From contig NZ_CP016279.1 of the NCBI RefSeq assembly GCF_001542625.1, forward strand, positions 9,548,001 through 9,612,000: a stretch of 64,000 nucleotides of DNA, in the 5' to 3' direction. Source of the stretch: Streptomyces griseochromogenes (GTDB lineage Bacteria; Actinomycetota; Actinomycetes; Streptomycetales; Streptomycetaceae). The position numbers and the translations under genes were made by a program. Positions 19,304 through 28,381 of the stretch are shown here, in pieces; position 1 is the stretch's first letter, and each line of letters opens with the position of its first letter. The notes below the pieces were generated by a model that was not told the DNA's origin, did no database searches, and worked only from the letters and a program-made list of their open reading frames with translations.

Positions 19304-21069
19304 GCCTCGCCGACTCCGTGGCCCATCTGTCCCCGGAGCGCTGGGAGACCGCCAACCGGCTGCTCATACGCAAGGCGCTCGCCGAGTTCGCCCACGAGCG
19401 GCTGATCACGCCGGAGAAGGACGGCGACGGGTACGTCGTCCGCAGCGACGACGAGCTCACCTCCTACCGGTTCACGGCCACCCTGCGCGGCCTCGACCAC
19501 TGGCAGGTCGACGCCGCCTCCCTCGCACGACACCGCGCCGGCGACGAACTCCCGCTGGACGCACTGGACTTCTTCGTCGAGCTGCGGCAGGCGCTGGGGC
19601 TGAGCGACGAGGTCCTGCCCGTCTATCTGGAGGAGATCTCCTCCACCCTGTCCGGCACCTGCTACAAGCTCACCAAGCCGCAGATCCCGGTGGCCGAGCT
19701 GGCGGGGAGCGGCTTCCAGGCGATCGAGACGGGGATGACCGAGGGCCATCCGTGTTTCGTCGCCAACAACGGACGGCTCGGGTTCGGCATCCACGAGTAC
19801 CTGTCGTACGCGCCGGAGACGGCGAGCCCCGTCCGGCTGGTGTGGCTGGCCGCGCACCGCTCGCGGGCCGCGTTCACGGCCGGGGTCGGGATCGAGTACG
19901 AGTCCTTCCTGCGGGAGGAGCTGGGCGAGAAGACGCTGACCCGTTTCCGCGCCACGCTCACCGATCAGGGCCTGGACCCCGCCGACTATCTGTTCATCCC
20001 GGTCCACCCCTGGCAGTGGTGGAACAAGCTGTCCGTCACCTTCGCCGCCGAGATCGCCCGGCAGCACCTCGTCCGCCTCGGCGAGGGCGACGACGAGTAC
20101 CTGGCCCAGCAGTCCATCCGGACCTTCTTCAACACCTCCGACCCGCACAAGCACTATGTGAAGACGGCTCTGTCCGTCCTCAACATGGGCTTCATGCGCG
20201 GGCTCTCGGCCGCCTACATGGAGGCGACCCCGGCGATCAACGACTGGCTCGCCCAGCTCATCGAGGGCGACCCGGTGCTCAGGTCGACGGGTCTCACGAT
20301 CATCCGGGAGCGGGCGGCCGTCGGCTACCGGCACCTGGAGTACGAGCGGGCCACCGACCGCTACTCGCCGTACCGCAAGATGCTGGCCGCGCTGTGGCGG
20401 GAGAGCCCGGTGCCGTCGCTGCGGGAGGGCGAGTCCCTCGCGACCATGGCGTCCCTGCTGCACGTGGACCACACGGGCGCCTCCTTCGCGGGCGCGCTGA
20501 TCGAGCGCTCGGGCCTTGCGCCCGCCGAGTGGCTGCGGCAGTACCTGCGGGCGTACTTCACCCCGCTGCTGCACAGCTTCTACGCCTACGACCTGGTGTT
20601 CATGCCGCACGGCGAGAACGTGATCCTGGTCCTGGAGGACGGGGCCGTGCGGCGGGCGATCTACAAGGACATCGCCGAGGAGATCGCCGTCATGGACCCG
20701 GACGCGGTGCTGCCGCCCGAGGTGCGGCGGATCCGCGTCGAGGTCCCCGACGACACGAAACTGCTGTCGATCTTCACGGACGTCTTCGACTGCTTCTTCC
20801 GGTTCCTCGCGGCGAACCTCGCCACCGAGGGGATCCTGACGGAGGACGGCTTCTGGCGCACGGTCGCGGAGGTCACCCGCGAGTACCAGGAGGCGAGGCC
20901 CGAGCTGGCCGACAAGTTCCGGCAGTACGACATGTTCGCCCCCGAGTTCGCGCTGTCCTGCCTCAACCGGCTCCAGCTGCGCGACAACCGCCAGATGGTG
21001 GACCTCGCCGACCCGTCCGGCGCGCTCCAGCTGGTCGGGAACCTGAAGAACCCCCTCGCCGGCCTCTGA
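19300..21069 (+). CDS. desD: Desferrioxamine synthetase, NIS type
   Basis: ATP-dependent NRPS-independent siderophore synthetase of 589 residues that oligomerises and cyclises the hydroxamate units. IucA/IucC features include GHPCFVANNGRLGFG near residue 145, FIPVHPWQWWNKL and SIRTFFNTSDPHKHYVKTALSVLNMGFMRG. In the C-terminal domain are HSFYAYDLVFMPHGENVILV and a FhuF-like tail. Length matches known DesD proteins. It ends the operon and is followed at once by a strong hairpin. Confidence 0.96.
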   Translation: MSLADSVAHLSPERWETANRLLIRKALAEFAHERLITPEKDGDGYVVRSDDELTSYRFTATLRGLDHWQVDAASLARHRAGDELPLDALDFFVELRQALGLSDEVLPVYLEEISSTLSGTCYKLTKPQIPVAELAGSGFQAIETGMTEGHPCFVANNGRLGFGIHEYLSYAPETASPVRLVWLAAHRSRAAFTAGVGIEYESFLREELGEKTLTRFRATLTDQGLDPADYLFIPVHPWQWWNKLSVTFAAEIARQHLVRLGEGDDEYLAQQSIRTFFNTSDPHKHYVKTALSVLNMGFMRGLSAAYMEATPAINDWLAQLIEGDPVLRSTGLTIIRERAAVGYRHLEYERATDRYSPYRKMLAALWRESPVPSLREGESLATMASLLHVDHTGASFAGALIERSGLAPAEWLRQYLRAYFTPLLHSFYAYDLVFMPHGENVILVLEDGAVRRAIYKDIAEEIAVMDPDAVLPPEVRRIRVEVPDDTKLLSIFTDVFDCFFRFLAANLATEGILTEDGFWRTVAEVTREYQEARPELADKFRQYDMFAPEFALSCLNRLQLRDNRQMVDLADPSGALQLVGNLKNPLAGL

Positions 21070-21082
21070 CGGCCCGAAGACG

Positions 21083-21121
21083 GACGGGCACCCCGGAGTA
21101 CGGTCCTCCGGGGTGCCCGTC
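21083..21121. terminator. Strong bidirectional terminator after desD
   Basis: Perfect 16-bp stem (21083-21098 with 21106-21121) and a seven-base loop. It sits between the desD stop and the end of the convergent hexosaminidase gene and probably serves both. Confidence 0.88.
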
Positions 21122-21129
21122 GGCTTGGG

Positions 21130-22731
21130 TCAGCTCGCCGGCCAGGGGACCTGGGGCGACTTGTAGTACGTGATGCCGAGGGCGTCCCAGCGCGGGCCCT
21201 GGTCCGCCAGGCGCACCTTGTAGCGCTCCCAGTCGTGCGTGGCCGCCAGGGACCAGCCCAGCTCGGCCGCTCCGGCCAGGCGCGGGAAGGCCATGTACTC
21301 GAGGTCGGCGGACGTGGCGAGGGTCTCGGACCACAGCGGCGCCTCGACGCCCTTGACGGCCGCCTCGGGCGCCCCGGGGAGGTAGGTGCCCGGGTCCCAG
21401 TCGTAGGAGCGCTTCACCTCCACCAGGCCCGCCCAGTCCAGGCCCAGCTTGGTGTCGCGGGTGTACTTCATGTCGAGGTAGATCCGGTCGGCCGGGGACA
21501 GGATCAGCCCGGTGCCGTGCTGGGCGGCCTTGGCCACCTGGGCCTTCTCCGCCGCGCTGGTGCCGTCCAGGCCCCAGTACTGGGCGAGGGCGCCCGGGGC
21601 GGGGTGGGCGCCGGTCAGCTGGTGCCAGCCGATGACGGTCTTGCCGTACTTGGCGACGATCGGCTGGACGCGGTCCATGAACGTCACGTAGTCGGTGTGG
21701 CTGGTGGAGTGCGCCTCGTCACCGCCTATGTGCAGATAGCGGCCGGGGGTGAGGGCGGCCAGCTCCCGGATCACGTCGTCCGCGAAGGTGTAGGTGACCT
21801 CCTTGGGCACGCACAGCGAGCTGAAGCCGACGTCGGTGCCGGTGTACAGCGGGGGTGCCTTGTCGTCGCAGTTCAGCTGGGCGTAGGAGGCGAGGGCCGC
21901 GTTGGTGTGGCCGGGCATGTCGATCTCGGGGACGACCTCCAGATAGCGGGAGGCCGCGTAGCGCACGATCTCCCGGTAGTCGTCCTTGGTGTAGGAGCCG
22001 CCCCGGCCGCCGCCGACCTGGGTGGAGCCGCCGTAGGAGGCCAGGCGCGGCCAGGAGTCGACGGCGATGCGCCAGCCCTGGTCGTCGCTGAGGTGCAGAT
22101 GCAGGGTGTTGATCTTGTAGAGGGCCAACTGGTCGATGTAGCGCTTGACTTGGGCGACCGTGAAGAAGTGCCGGGAGACGTCCAGCATGGCGCCCCGGTA
22201 GCCGTAGCGGGGACTGTCCTCGATGGTGCCGCCGGCGATCCGCCAGGGGCCGGTCTGCACGGTCTTCTTCTCGATGGACGCGGGCAGGAGCTGGCGCAGG
22301 GTCTGGACGCCGTGGAAGAGGCCGGCAGGGGCGCTCGCGGTGATCGAGACACCGAGGGGGGTGCTGGTCAGCCGGTAGCCCTCGGCGCCGAACGAGCCCT
22401 GCGCGAGCCGGAGTCGGATACCGCCGCCGCCCTGTTCGGTGACCGGCAGCGGGTAGCCGGTGGACGGCCGCAGGATGCCGGCGAGGTACTCGCCGATCCG
22501 GCGGACCTCGGCCGAGTCGTCGACGTGGACGAGGGTGGCGTGGGTGATGCGGTACGGGGATCCGCCGGGTGTGACCGAGGCGGGCGCGGGGACCACCCCG
22601 TCCAGCGGGGTCGCCGTCGCGGCCCGGGGTGCGGGTGCCGCGCCGACGGTGAACACGCCTGCCGCCGCCAGAAGCAGCAGTGACCCGAGGATGCGGGTCA
22701 GTCGGGGAGTCGTGCTGAGCTTGCGTCTCAC
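21130..22731 (-). CDS. Secreted beta-N-acetylhexosaminidase, GH20
   Basis: Exported enzyme that releases GlcNAc from chitin fragments or other glycans, 533 residues. The signal peptide (LLLLAAAGVFTVGAAPAP) is followed by the GH20b-like domain, then the catalytic barrel starting around GYRGAMLDVSRHFF. HIGGDEAHS carries the catalytic Asp-Glu pair at about 338-339. The start is GTG 22731 with GGGAG upstream. A DasR-like site lies just upstream at 22748-22763, so GlcNAc-type regulation is expected. Confidence 0.93.
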   Translation of the reverse strand: MRRKLSTTPRLTRILGSLLLLAAAGVFTVGAAPAPRAATATPLDGVVPAPASVTPGGSPYRITHATLVHVDDSAEVRRIGEYLAGILRPSTGYPLPVTEQGGGGIRLRLAQGSFGAEGYRLTSTPLGVSITASAPAGLFHGVQTLRQLLPASIEKKTVQTGPWRIAGGTIEDSPRYGYRGAMLDVSRHFFTVAQVKRYIDQLALYKINTLHLHLSDDQGWRIAVDSWPRLASYGGSTQVGGGRGGSYTKDDYREIVRYAASRYLEVVPEIDMPGHTNAALASYAQLNCDDKAPPLYTGTDVGFSSLCVPKEVTYTFADDVIRELAALTPGRYLHIGGDEAHSTSHTDYVTFMDRVQPIVAKYGKTVIGWHQLTGAHPAPGALAQYWGLDGTSAAEKAQVAKAAQHGTGLILSPADRIYLDMKYTRDTKLGLDWAGLVEVKRSYDWDPGTYLPGAPEAAVKGVEAPLWSETLATSADLEYMAFPRLAGAAELGWSLAATHDWERYKVRLADQGPRWDALGITYYKSPQVPWPAS

Positions 22732-22747
22732 GTGCGCTCCCTTCAGG

Positions 22748-22763
22748 AATGGTAAAGACCACT
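22748..22763. promoter_or_regulatory. DasR-like responsive element upstream of the hexosaminidase
   Basis: AATGGTAAAGACCACT matches 13 of 16 positions of the recalled dre consensus ACTGGTCTAGACCACT. It lies 17 bases upstream of the hexosaminidase start and 31 bases before the divergent DUF4429 gene, so either or both could be regulated. Confidence 0.65.
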
Positions 22764-22793
22764 CTCCCGCAGATCTGGTGAAACAATCCCCGC

Positions 22794-23669
22794 ATGGCGG
22801 AAATCATCCAGAAGGACGGCACATGGGCATTCGACGGGGATGTACTGCGGCTGACCCCGGGACGGGACAAGAACGTGAGCCTGCTCCGCCGCGAACTGGG
22901 TGAACTCGTCGTACCGCTGGAGGCGTTGGCCGGTGTCTCCTTCGAGCAGGGGAAGAAGTCCGGGCGGCTGCGGCTGCGGCTGCGCGACGGCGCCGATCCG
23001 CTGACGCAGGCCACCGGCGGCCGGCTCACCGAGCCGCACGACCCCTATCAGCTGACCGTGGAGTCCGACCGGTACGGCGTCGCGGAGTACTTCGCGGACG
23101 AGGTGCGCAACGCCCTGCTGCTGGGAGGGGTTTCACCGGATCCGGTCTCCGAGTACCTGCTGCCGGGGCCGTCCCTGCCGGTGTCCGTCTCGGCCGGCGA
23201 CGGCACGGCGAGCTTCGACGGGGAGCGGGTCCGGCTGGAGTGGAACTGGAAGACCGAGAACGCCAAGGCCAACGTCGGCACCCGGACCATACCGCTCGCG
23301 GACCTCCTCGGGGTGGAGTGGCAGCCGGCGGCCGGACTGGAGAACGGGCATCTGCGGTTCCTGGTGCGCGGCGCCCCGGCGACGGCGACGGCGAAGTACG
23401 ACCCGAACGCGGTCGAGCTGTGGGGGTTCAAGAAGGACCCGCTGATGGCCCTGGTGGGCGCCGCCGTACGGGCCCGGCTGCCACATCCCTCGGCGGACAC
23501 GGGCGCCCGGAGCGGGCCGCCGCGGCTCACCAAGGAGCCGGAGCCCGCCGGGGACGACCACGACGCGCTGCTGCGGCGCCTGCGTGAGCTGGGCGAGCTG
23601 CACGGCTCGGGGGTGCTGACGGACGAGGAGTTCACCCTGGCCAAGCAGGCGGTCCTCAAGCGCATGTGA
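22794..23669 (+). CDS. DUF4429/SHOCT-domain protein
   Basis: Soluble protein of 291 residues, function unknown. It holds two DUF4429-like beta repeats. The first is about residues 8-110 (WAFDGDVLRLTPGRD...VPLEALAGVSFEQ), the second about 140-225 (ASFDGERVRLEW...IPLADLLGVEWQ). A C-terminal SHOCT helix pair (LLRRLRELGELHGSGVLTDEEFTLAKQAVL) at 262-290 often mediates oligomer or partner binding. No ribosome site precedes the ATG, so the message may be leaderless. It is divergent from the hexosaminidase across the DasR-like site. Confidence 0.85.
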   Translation: MAEIIQKDGTWAFDGDVLRLTPGRDKNVSLLRRELGELVVPLEALAGVSFEQGKKSGRLRLRLRDGADPLTQATGGRLTEPHDPYQLTVESDRYGVAEYFADEVRNALLLGGVSPDPVSEYLLPGPSLPVSVSAGDGTASFDGERVRLEWNWKTENAKANVGTRTIPLADLLGVEWQPAAGLENGHLRFLVRGAPATATAKYDPNAVELWGFKKDPLMALVGAAVRARLPHPSADTGARSGPPRLTKEPEPAGDDHDALLRRLRELGELHGSGVLTDEEFTLAKQAVLKRM

Positions 23670-23721
23670 GGACCGCCCGCTCCCGGCCCCGCGCGCCCCG
23701 CCTTCCGGGCGCGCGGTGGGA

Positions 23722-25302
23722 CTACTTCGCCCGGCGGGCCACCGTGAAGTGGTCGATCCGGTCACCGGTCTCGGCGATGCCCTGGACCGTCAGGGTGGTG
23801 AAGCGGCCCTTCGGCGCGGGGGTGACGTCCACGCGCAGGAAGGAGTAGTTCAGGTAGCGCACGCGCGACCAGGTGACGGTCTCGTTCTGCTTGCCGTCCT
23901 TGAGGTTGACGAAGGAGGCCACGGAGTCGACCTCGTGCTCGTGGCCCTCGTACGAGTCCGGGGCGGTGAAGGCGTACAGGCTGCGGCCGGCGGCACCGGC
24001 CGTGACGTAGACCACGCCCTCGGTCTCGGGGTACGCCGTGCCGCCGATCGGCAGCTTCTTGGTGACCTCGTTGCCCTTGATGACGTCGGTGCGCTCGTAC
24101 TGGTGGTTGTGGCCGTTGATGACCAGGTCGACCTGGTACTTGTCGAACAGCGGCACCCACTCCTGGCGCACGCCCCCCTCCGAGGCGTGCGCGGTGGAGG
24201 TGCAGTACGCGCAGTGGTGGAAGAACACGACGATGAAGTCGATGTCGTCGCAGGCCCTGAACTTCTTCAGCTGACCCTCGAACCAGGTCGTCTGGGTTCC
24301 TCCGGAGATGCCCAGGTTCGCCGGGATCTCGAAGGACACGTCGTTGGGGTCCAGCGAGATGACCGCCGTGTTGCCGTAGACGAAGGAGTAGACGCCCGGG
24401 AGGTTCTTGGCGTCCGGACCGTTGTCGGGCAGGGTCCAGCGGGCCTCCTCGCCGCCGTAGCCGTTGGGCGAGTACCAGGCCTCCATGTCGTGGTTGCCGT
24501 ACGAGACCATCCACGGGATCTGCTTGGCGACCGACTCGGTCTGGTGCAGGAACTGGTCCCAGGTGCGCGAGTCGAAGCCGGTGTCGGCGGTCTTGCCGGC
24601 GCCGGACGGGTCGGCGTAGGCGATGTCACCGGCGTGCAGGTGGAAGGCCGGGTCCTGGCCGAGGATCAGGCTGTCGTTGGCCAGGCCGTGGTAGCTCACG
24701 CCCTGGTCGCCGAAGGCCGTGAAGGTGAACGGCGCCTTGTGGGCGGGGGCGGTGGTGAAGGTGCCCAGGGTGCCCAGCAGGTGCGGCTCGGCCGGGTCGA
24801 AGCCCTGGTGGCCCACGCCGTAGTAATAGGTCTTGCCGGGGCGCAGGTGGGTGAGCTTGGCATGGATGTAGTACTGCGTGTGGTCGCCGCTCGCGCCGAC
24901 ACCGGCCGGGGTGTAGAGGCTGCGGACCTCGGCGGGGATCCTGCGGGAGAGGTCCCAGGGGTGGGCGCCGATGCGGATGAACGGGTTCTTCACCGCGACC
25001 GGGACCTGCCAGGAGACGGTCATCTCGGTGCGCGGGTCGCTGCCGTAGGCGAGGTGGCGACCGAAGGGGGCGACGTGCGCGCCGTCGACCGTCTCGGCGG
25101 CGGAGGCGGTGCGCTGGGTCGGCACGGCGGCCTGGGCGGTGGCACCCGGTACGAATGCGCCACCCGCGACGGCGCCCAGCGTGACCGCTCCGCCCCGGAT
25201 CATCGTGCGCCTCGAGAACCTCGCCCGCAGGTACTCGTGCTGCTCGGCCATGCTCATGCGCTCGGCGAGCTTCTCGGGTACTCCCATACGTGGAATGTCC
25301 AT
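23722..25302 (-). CDS. Tat-exported purple acid phosphatase-like metallophosphoesterase
   Basis: Exported phosphoesterase of 526 residues. A twin-arginine signal, FSRRTMIRGGAVTLGAVAGG, is followed by a purple-acid-phosphatase N-domain (fibronectin-like, MTVSWQVPVAVKNPF) and the metallophosphoesterase core. Metal ligands are visible in AFGDQG, HAGDIAYADPSG, SYGNHDMEA, VVFFHHCAY and NGHNHQYERTD. It likely releases phosphate from organic phosphates outside the cell. The start is uncertain: ATG 25302 is chosen, ATG 25287 or later ones are possible, and none has a good ribosome site. No PHO box was identified. Confidence 0.88.
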   Translation of the reverse strand: MDIPRMGVPEKLAERMSMAEQHEYLRARFSRRTMIRGGAVTLGAVAGGAFVPGATAQAAVPTQRTASAAETVDGAHVAPFGRHLAYGSDPRTEMTVSWQVPVAVKNPFIRIGAHPWDLSRRIPAEVRSLYTPAGVGASGDHTQYYIHAKLTHLRPGKTYYYGVGHQGFDPAEPHLLGTLGTFTTAPAHKAPFTFTAFGDQGVSYHGLANDSLILGQDPAFHLHAGDIAYADPSGAGKTADTGFDSRTWDQFLHQTESVAKQIPWMVSYGNHDMEAWYSPNGYGGEEARWTLPDNGPDAKNLPGVYSFVYGNTAVISLDPNDVSFEIPANLGISGGTQTTWFEGQLKKFRACDDIDFIVVFFHHCAYCTSTAHASEGGVRQEWVPLFDKYQVDLVINGHNHQYERTDVIKGNEVTKKLPIGGTAYPETEGVVYVTAGAAGRSLYAFTAPDSYEGHEHEVDSVASFVNLKDGKQNETVTWSRVRYLNYSFLRVDVTPAPKGRFTTLTVQGIAETGDRIDHFTVARRAK

Positions 25303-25452
25303 GACGTCTGAAAGTGGTCTACAACCACAACGAGACGCAAGACACAAGATGGACAGCTTGCAAACACAGGCTCAAAAGCGACGCGAGAGGCACCTGCCCG
25401 GAATCGGGCAGGATTCTTGCGAAACCGGCGCTCGTACTTCAGGATCTACCGG

Positions 25453-25710
25453 GTGCACGAGGAACTTGTCGATCATCTGACGCGCTCCACGCCCCTGAGC
25501 CGGGGCGAGGCGCTGCGGGTGGTGCAGGACGTGCTCGCCTACTTCGACGAGACGACGCAGGACTACGTCCGTCGCCGCCACCGCGAACTGCAGACCCAGG
25601 GGCTGCAGAACACGGAGATCTTCGAACGGATCGAGGCGGACCTGAAATACCGGGCGGTCGCGCCGCCGGAGCTGACGCTCAGGCAGCTGCGCCGCATGGT
25701 CTACGGCTGA
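25453..25710 (+). CDS. Small conserved protein upstream of glmS
   Basis: Soluble, helical, charged protein of about 85 residues, starting at GTG 25453 (VHEELVDHLTRSTPLSRGEA); the frame is open about 12 codons further upstream. Conserved-looking segments are RVVQDVLAYFDETTQDYVRRRHRELQ and VAPPELTLRQLRRMVYG. No known domain was recognised. It lies 37 bases before glmS on the same strand and is probably in the same message, but a role in amino-sugar synthesis cannot be claimed. Confidence 0.75.
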   Translation: MHEELVDHLTRSTPLSRGEALRVVQDVLAYFDETTQDYVRRRHRELQTQGLQNTEIFERIEADLKYRAVAPPELTLRQLRRMVYG

Positions 25711-25747
25711 GAACCAGTCGGGACGACAGGCTGAGGGATACCCATAT

Positions 25748-27565
25748 ATGTGCGGAATTGTCGGATACATCGGGAAGCGTGATGTGGCTCCCCTGCTCCT
25801 AGAGGGCCTGCAGCGCCTGGAGTACCGGGGCTACGACTCGGCGGGCATCGTCGTCACCTCCCCGAAGACGGCCGGCCTGAAGATGGTCAAGGCCAAGGGC
25901 CGGGTGCGCGACCTGGAGGCGAAGGTCCCGGCGCGCTTCAAGGGCACCACCGGCATCGCCCACACCCGCTGGGCCACCCACGGCGCCCCCTCCGACGTGA
26001 ACGCCCACCCGCACATGTCGGCCGACCAAAAGGTCGCCGTCGTGCACAACGGCATCATCGACAACGCGGCCGACCTGCGCCGCAAGCTGGAGGCGGACGG
26101 CGTCGAGTTCCTCTCCGAGACCGACACCGAGGTCCTGGTCCACCTGATCGCCCGCTCGGGGGCCGAGAAGCTGGAGGACAAGGTCCGCGAGACGCTGCGC
26201 GTGGTCGAGGGCACCTACGGCATCGCGGTGATGCACGCCGACTTCTCCGACCGCATCGTGGTGGCCCGCAACGGCTCCCCGGTGGTCCTCGGCATCGGCG
26301 AGAAGGAGATGTTCGTCGCCTCGGACATCGCCGCCCTGGTCGCCCACACCCGGCAGATAGTGACGCTGGACGACGGCGAGATGGCCACCCTCAAGGCCGA
26401 CGACTTCCGCACCTACACCACCGAGGGCACCCGCACCGCGGCCGAGCCGACCACCGTGGAGTGGGAGGCCGCCTCCTACGACATGGGCGGCCACGACACC
26501 TACATGCACAAGGAGATCCACGAGCAGGCCGACGCCGTGGACCGCGTGCTGCGCGGCCGCATCGACGACCGCTTCTCCACGGTGCACCTCGGCGGGCTCA
26601 ACCTGGACGCCCGCGAGGCCCGGCAGATCCGCCGCGTGAAGATCCTCGGCTGCGGCACCTCGTACCACGCGGGCATGATCGGCGCCCAGATGATCGAGGA
26701 GCTGGCCCGTATCCCCGCCGACGCCGAGCCGGCCTCCGAGTTCCGCTACCGCAACGCGGTCGTGGACCCCGACACCCTCTATGTCGCGGTCTCCCAGTCC
26801 GGTGAGACGTACGACGTGCTGGCCGCCGTGCAGGAGCTGAAGCGCAAGGGCGCCCGTGTCTTCGGCGTCGTCAACGTCGTCGGCTCGGCGATCGCGCGCG
26901 AGGCGGACGCCGGGATCTACGTCCACGCGGGCCCCGAGGTCTGCGTGGTCTCCACGAAGTGCTTCACCAACACGACGGTGGCCTTCGCACTGCTCGCCCT
27001 CCACCTGGGCCGCACCCGGGACCTCTCGGTCCGTGACGGCAAGCGGATCATCGAGGGCCTGCGGAAGCTGCCGGAGCAGATCACCGAGATCCTGAAGCAG
27101 GAGGAGGAGATCAAGAGGCTGGCCGAGCAGTACGCCGACGCCCGCTCGATGCTCTTCGTCGGCCGCGTGCGGGGCTACCCGGTGGCCCGCGAGGCCTCCC
27201 TGAAGCTGAAGGAGGTCTCGTACATCCACGCCGAGGCCTACCCGGCCTCCGAGCTCAAGCACGGCCCGCTGGCCCTCATCGAGCCGGCCCTCCCCACGGT
27301 CGCGATCGTCCCCGACGACGACCTCCTGGAGAAGAACCGCGCGGCCCTGGAGGAGATCAAGGCCCGCAGCGGCAAGATCCTCGCGGTGGCCCACCAGCAC
27401 CAGGAGAAGGCCGACCAGACGATCGTGGTCCCGAAGAACGAGGACGAACTGGACCCGATCCTGATGGGCATCCCCCTCCAGCTCCTGGCGTACCACACGG
27501 CAAAGGCACTCGGGCGGGACATCGACAAGCCGAGGAACCTCGCCAAGTCGGTGACGGTGGAGTAG
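25748..27565 (+). CDS. glmS: Glutamine--fructose-6-phosphate aminotransferase
   Basis: Makes glucosamine-6-phosphate for cell-wall and amino-sugar synthesis. The 605 residues match GlmS. Cys2 after the start Met (MCGIVGYIG) is the glutaminase nucleophile, with EYRGYDSAG and THTRWATHG-like HTRWATHGAP in the amidotransferase domain. Two SIS sugar-isomerase domains follow (LGCGTSYHAGM, SQSGETYDVLAA, FVGRVRGYPVAREASLKLKE). The C-terminus KPRNLAKSVTVE is standard. Streptomyces often carry two glmS genes; this appears to be the copy next to adpA. Confidence 0.96.
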   Translation: MCGIVGYIGKRDVAPLLLEGLQRLEYRGYDSAGIVVTSPKTAGLKMVKAKGRVRDLEAKVPARFKGTTGIAHTRWATHGAPSDVNAHPHMSADQKVAVVHNGIIDNAADLRRKLEADGVEFLSETDTEVLVHLIARSGAEKLEDKVRETLRVVEGTYGIAVMHADFSDRIVVARNGSPVVLGIGEKEMFVASDIAALVAHTRQIVTLDDGEMATLKADDFRTYTTEGTRTAAEPTTVEWEAASYDMGGHDTYMHKEIHEQADAVDRVLRGRIDDRFSTVHLGGLNLDAREARQIRRVKILGCGTSYHAGMIGAQMIEELARIPADAEPASEFRYRNAVVDPDTLYVAVSQSGETYDVLAAVQELKRKGARVFGVVNVVGSAIAREADAGIYVHAGPEVCVVSTKCFTNTTVAFALLALHLGRTRDLSVRDGKRIIEGLRKLPEQITEILKQEEEIKRLAEQYADARSMLFVGRVRGYPVAREASLKLKEVSYIHAEAYPASELKHGPLALIEPALPTVAIVPDDDLLEKNRAALEEIKARSGKILAVAHQHQEKADQTIVVPKNEDELDPILMGIPLQLLAYHTAKALGRDIDKPRNLAKSVTVE

Positions 27566-27570
27566 TTCCC

Positions 27571-27618
27571 TCCAGGGGCGCGGGGAACTGCGCGAGAGAC
27601 CACGACGGCGCCGCACAG
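27571..27618. repeat. Common Streptomyces intergenic repeat
   Basis: The stretch just after glmS, containing GGGGCGCGGGGAACTGCGCG, resembles a short element seen after many Streptomyces genes. That statement rests on recollection. No second copy was seen in this window. Confidence 0.5.
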
Positions 27619-27627
27619 GCAAGACAA

Positions 27628-27675
27628 CGGAACGGCCCCCCACGTGTGCCACCATGCACGCGGGGGGCCGTTCCG
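27628..27675. terminator. Terminator between glmS and the YaaH-like gene
   Basis: Perfect 14-bp arms (CGGAACGGCCCCCC at 27628-27641, its complement at 27662-27675) around a 20-base loop. It lies between two convergent genes and is probably bidirectional. Confidence 0.8.
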
Positions 27676-27687
27676 TGCCGCTGAGAA

Positions 27688-28248
27688 TCAGCCGGTGGCC
27701 GTCACCCCCCGGCGGGCGGCACGCCTGGGAAGAGCCGTCGGCCAGTGCGCGACAGCCGCAGTCGCCGCATACCAAGCCACCGCCCCCGAAGCGGCAGCGA
27801 CCCAGCCCCCGACCTTGGTCAACGAGGAGCTGTCCGCGAAGGCCGCGACGGCCAGCACCAGCATCGCCAGGAACAGCAGCCCGTGCATGACCTGACCGAG
27901 GCTGTCCCCGCCCGCGAGGGTGAGGGTGAGCGCCACGAGGGCGAACAGAAGCAGGAAGAGCCCGGCCGCGTCGGCCGACGAGTGACCCGCGACCGCCCAG
28001 GTGAACCACAGGGCGCCAAGAGCCACAAAACCTGTACCGGAGGCGCTGTCGCCGCCCCGGAAGGCCAGCAGGCCGACGAGGAACAGAGCGACTCCGCCCA
28101 CATAGTGGGCCACTGACACGGCGTCGGACGCGGCCACGCCGTGAATCACGCCAGTCGTACCGAGGCCGAACGCCAACAGGGTGATTCCCAGGGCGAGTCG
28201 GCCCACTACCGTAGTGCTTCCGCTTCCCGCAGAGACTTCGCTGTCCAC
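27688..28248 (-). CDS. GPR1/FUN34/YaaH-like membrane protein
   Basis: Integral membrane protein of 186 residues with about six helices (LALGITLLAFGLGTTGVI, VGGVALFLVGLLAFRGG, GLFLLLFALVALTLTLAGG and others). It resembles the YaaH/SatP family associated with acetate or succinate transport. Family match is by overall pattern; the N-terminal NPAPLG-type motif of the best-studied members is not evident. The start is GTG 28248. It lies between glmS and a universal stress gene and is convergent with glmS. Confidence 0.72.
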   Translation of the reverse strand: MDSEVSAGSGSTTVVGRLALGITLLAFGLGTTGVIHGVAASDAVSVAHYVGGVALFLVGLLAFRGGDSASGTGFVALGALWFTWAVAGHSSADAAGLFLLLFALVALTLTLAGGDSLGQVMHGLLFLAMLVLAVAAFADSSSLTKVGGWVAAASGAVAWYAATAAVAHWPTALPRRAARRGVTATG

Positions 28249-28381
28249 GGCGGGCTCCCTTCGTGCTGTGCAGTTGTTGCGCGGGTGACCGGTATATGCC
28301 CTTCACAAGGGCACAAACCACCTCTACGCGCGAGTAGTTTCGCGCTGCACAAAGGGAGTTGAGAGGGTCAGGAAAAGACGA

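Noticed and set aside
13993..21069. New siderophore pathway
   Set aside because: The gene set, order and iron boxes match the known desferrioxamine locus, so it is not novel.
25748..27565. glmS ribozyme or riboswitch upstream of glmS
   Set aside because: The upstream space is only 37 bases after another gene, with no ribozyme-like structure.
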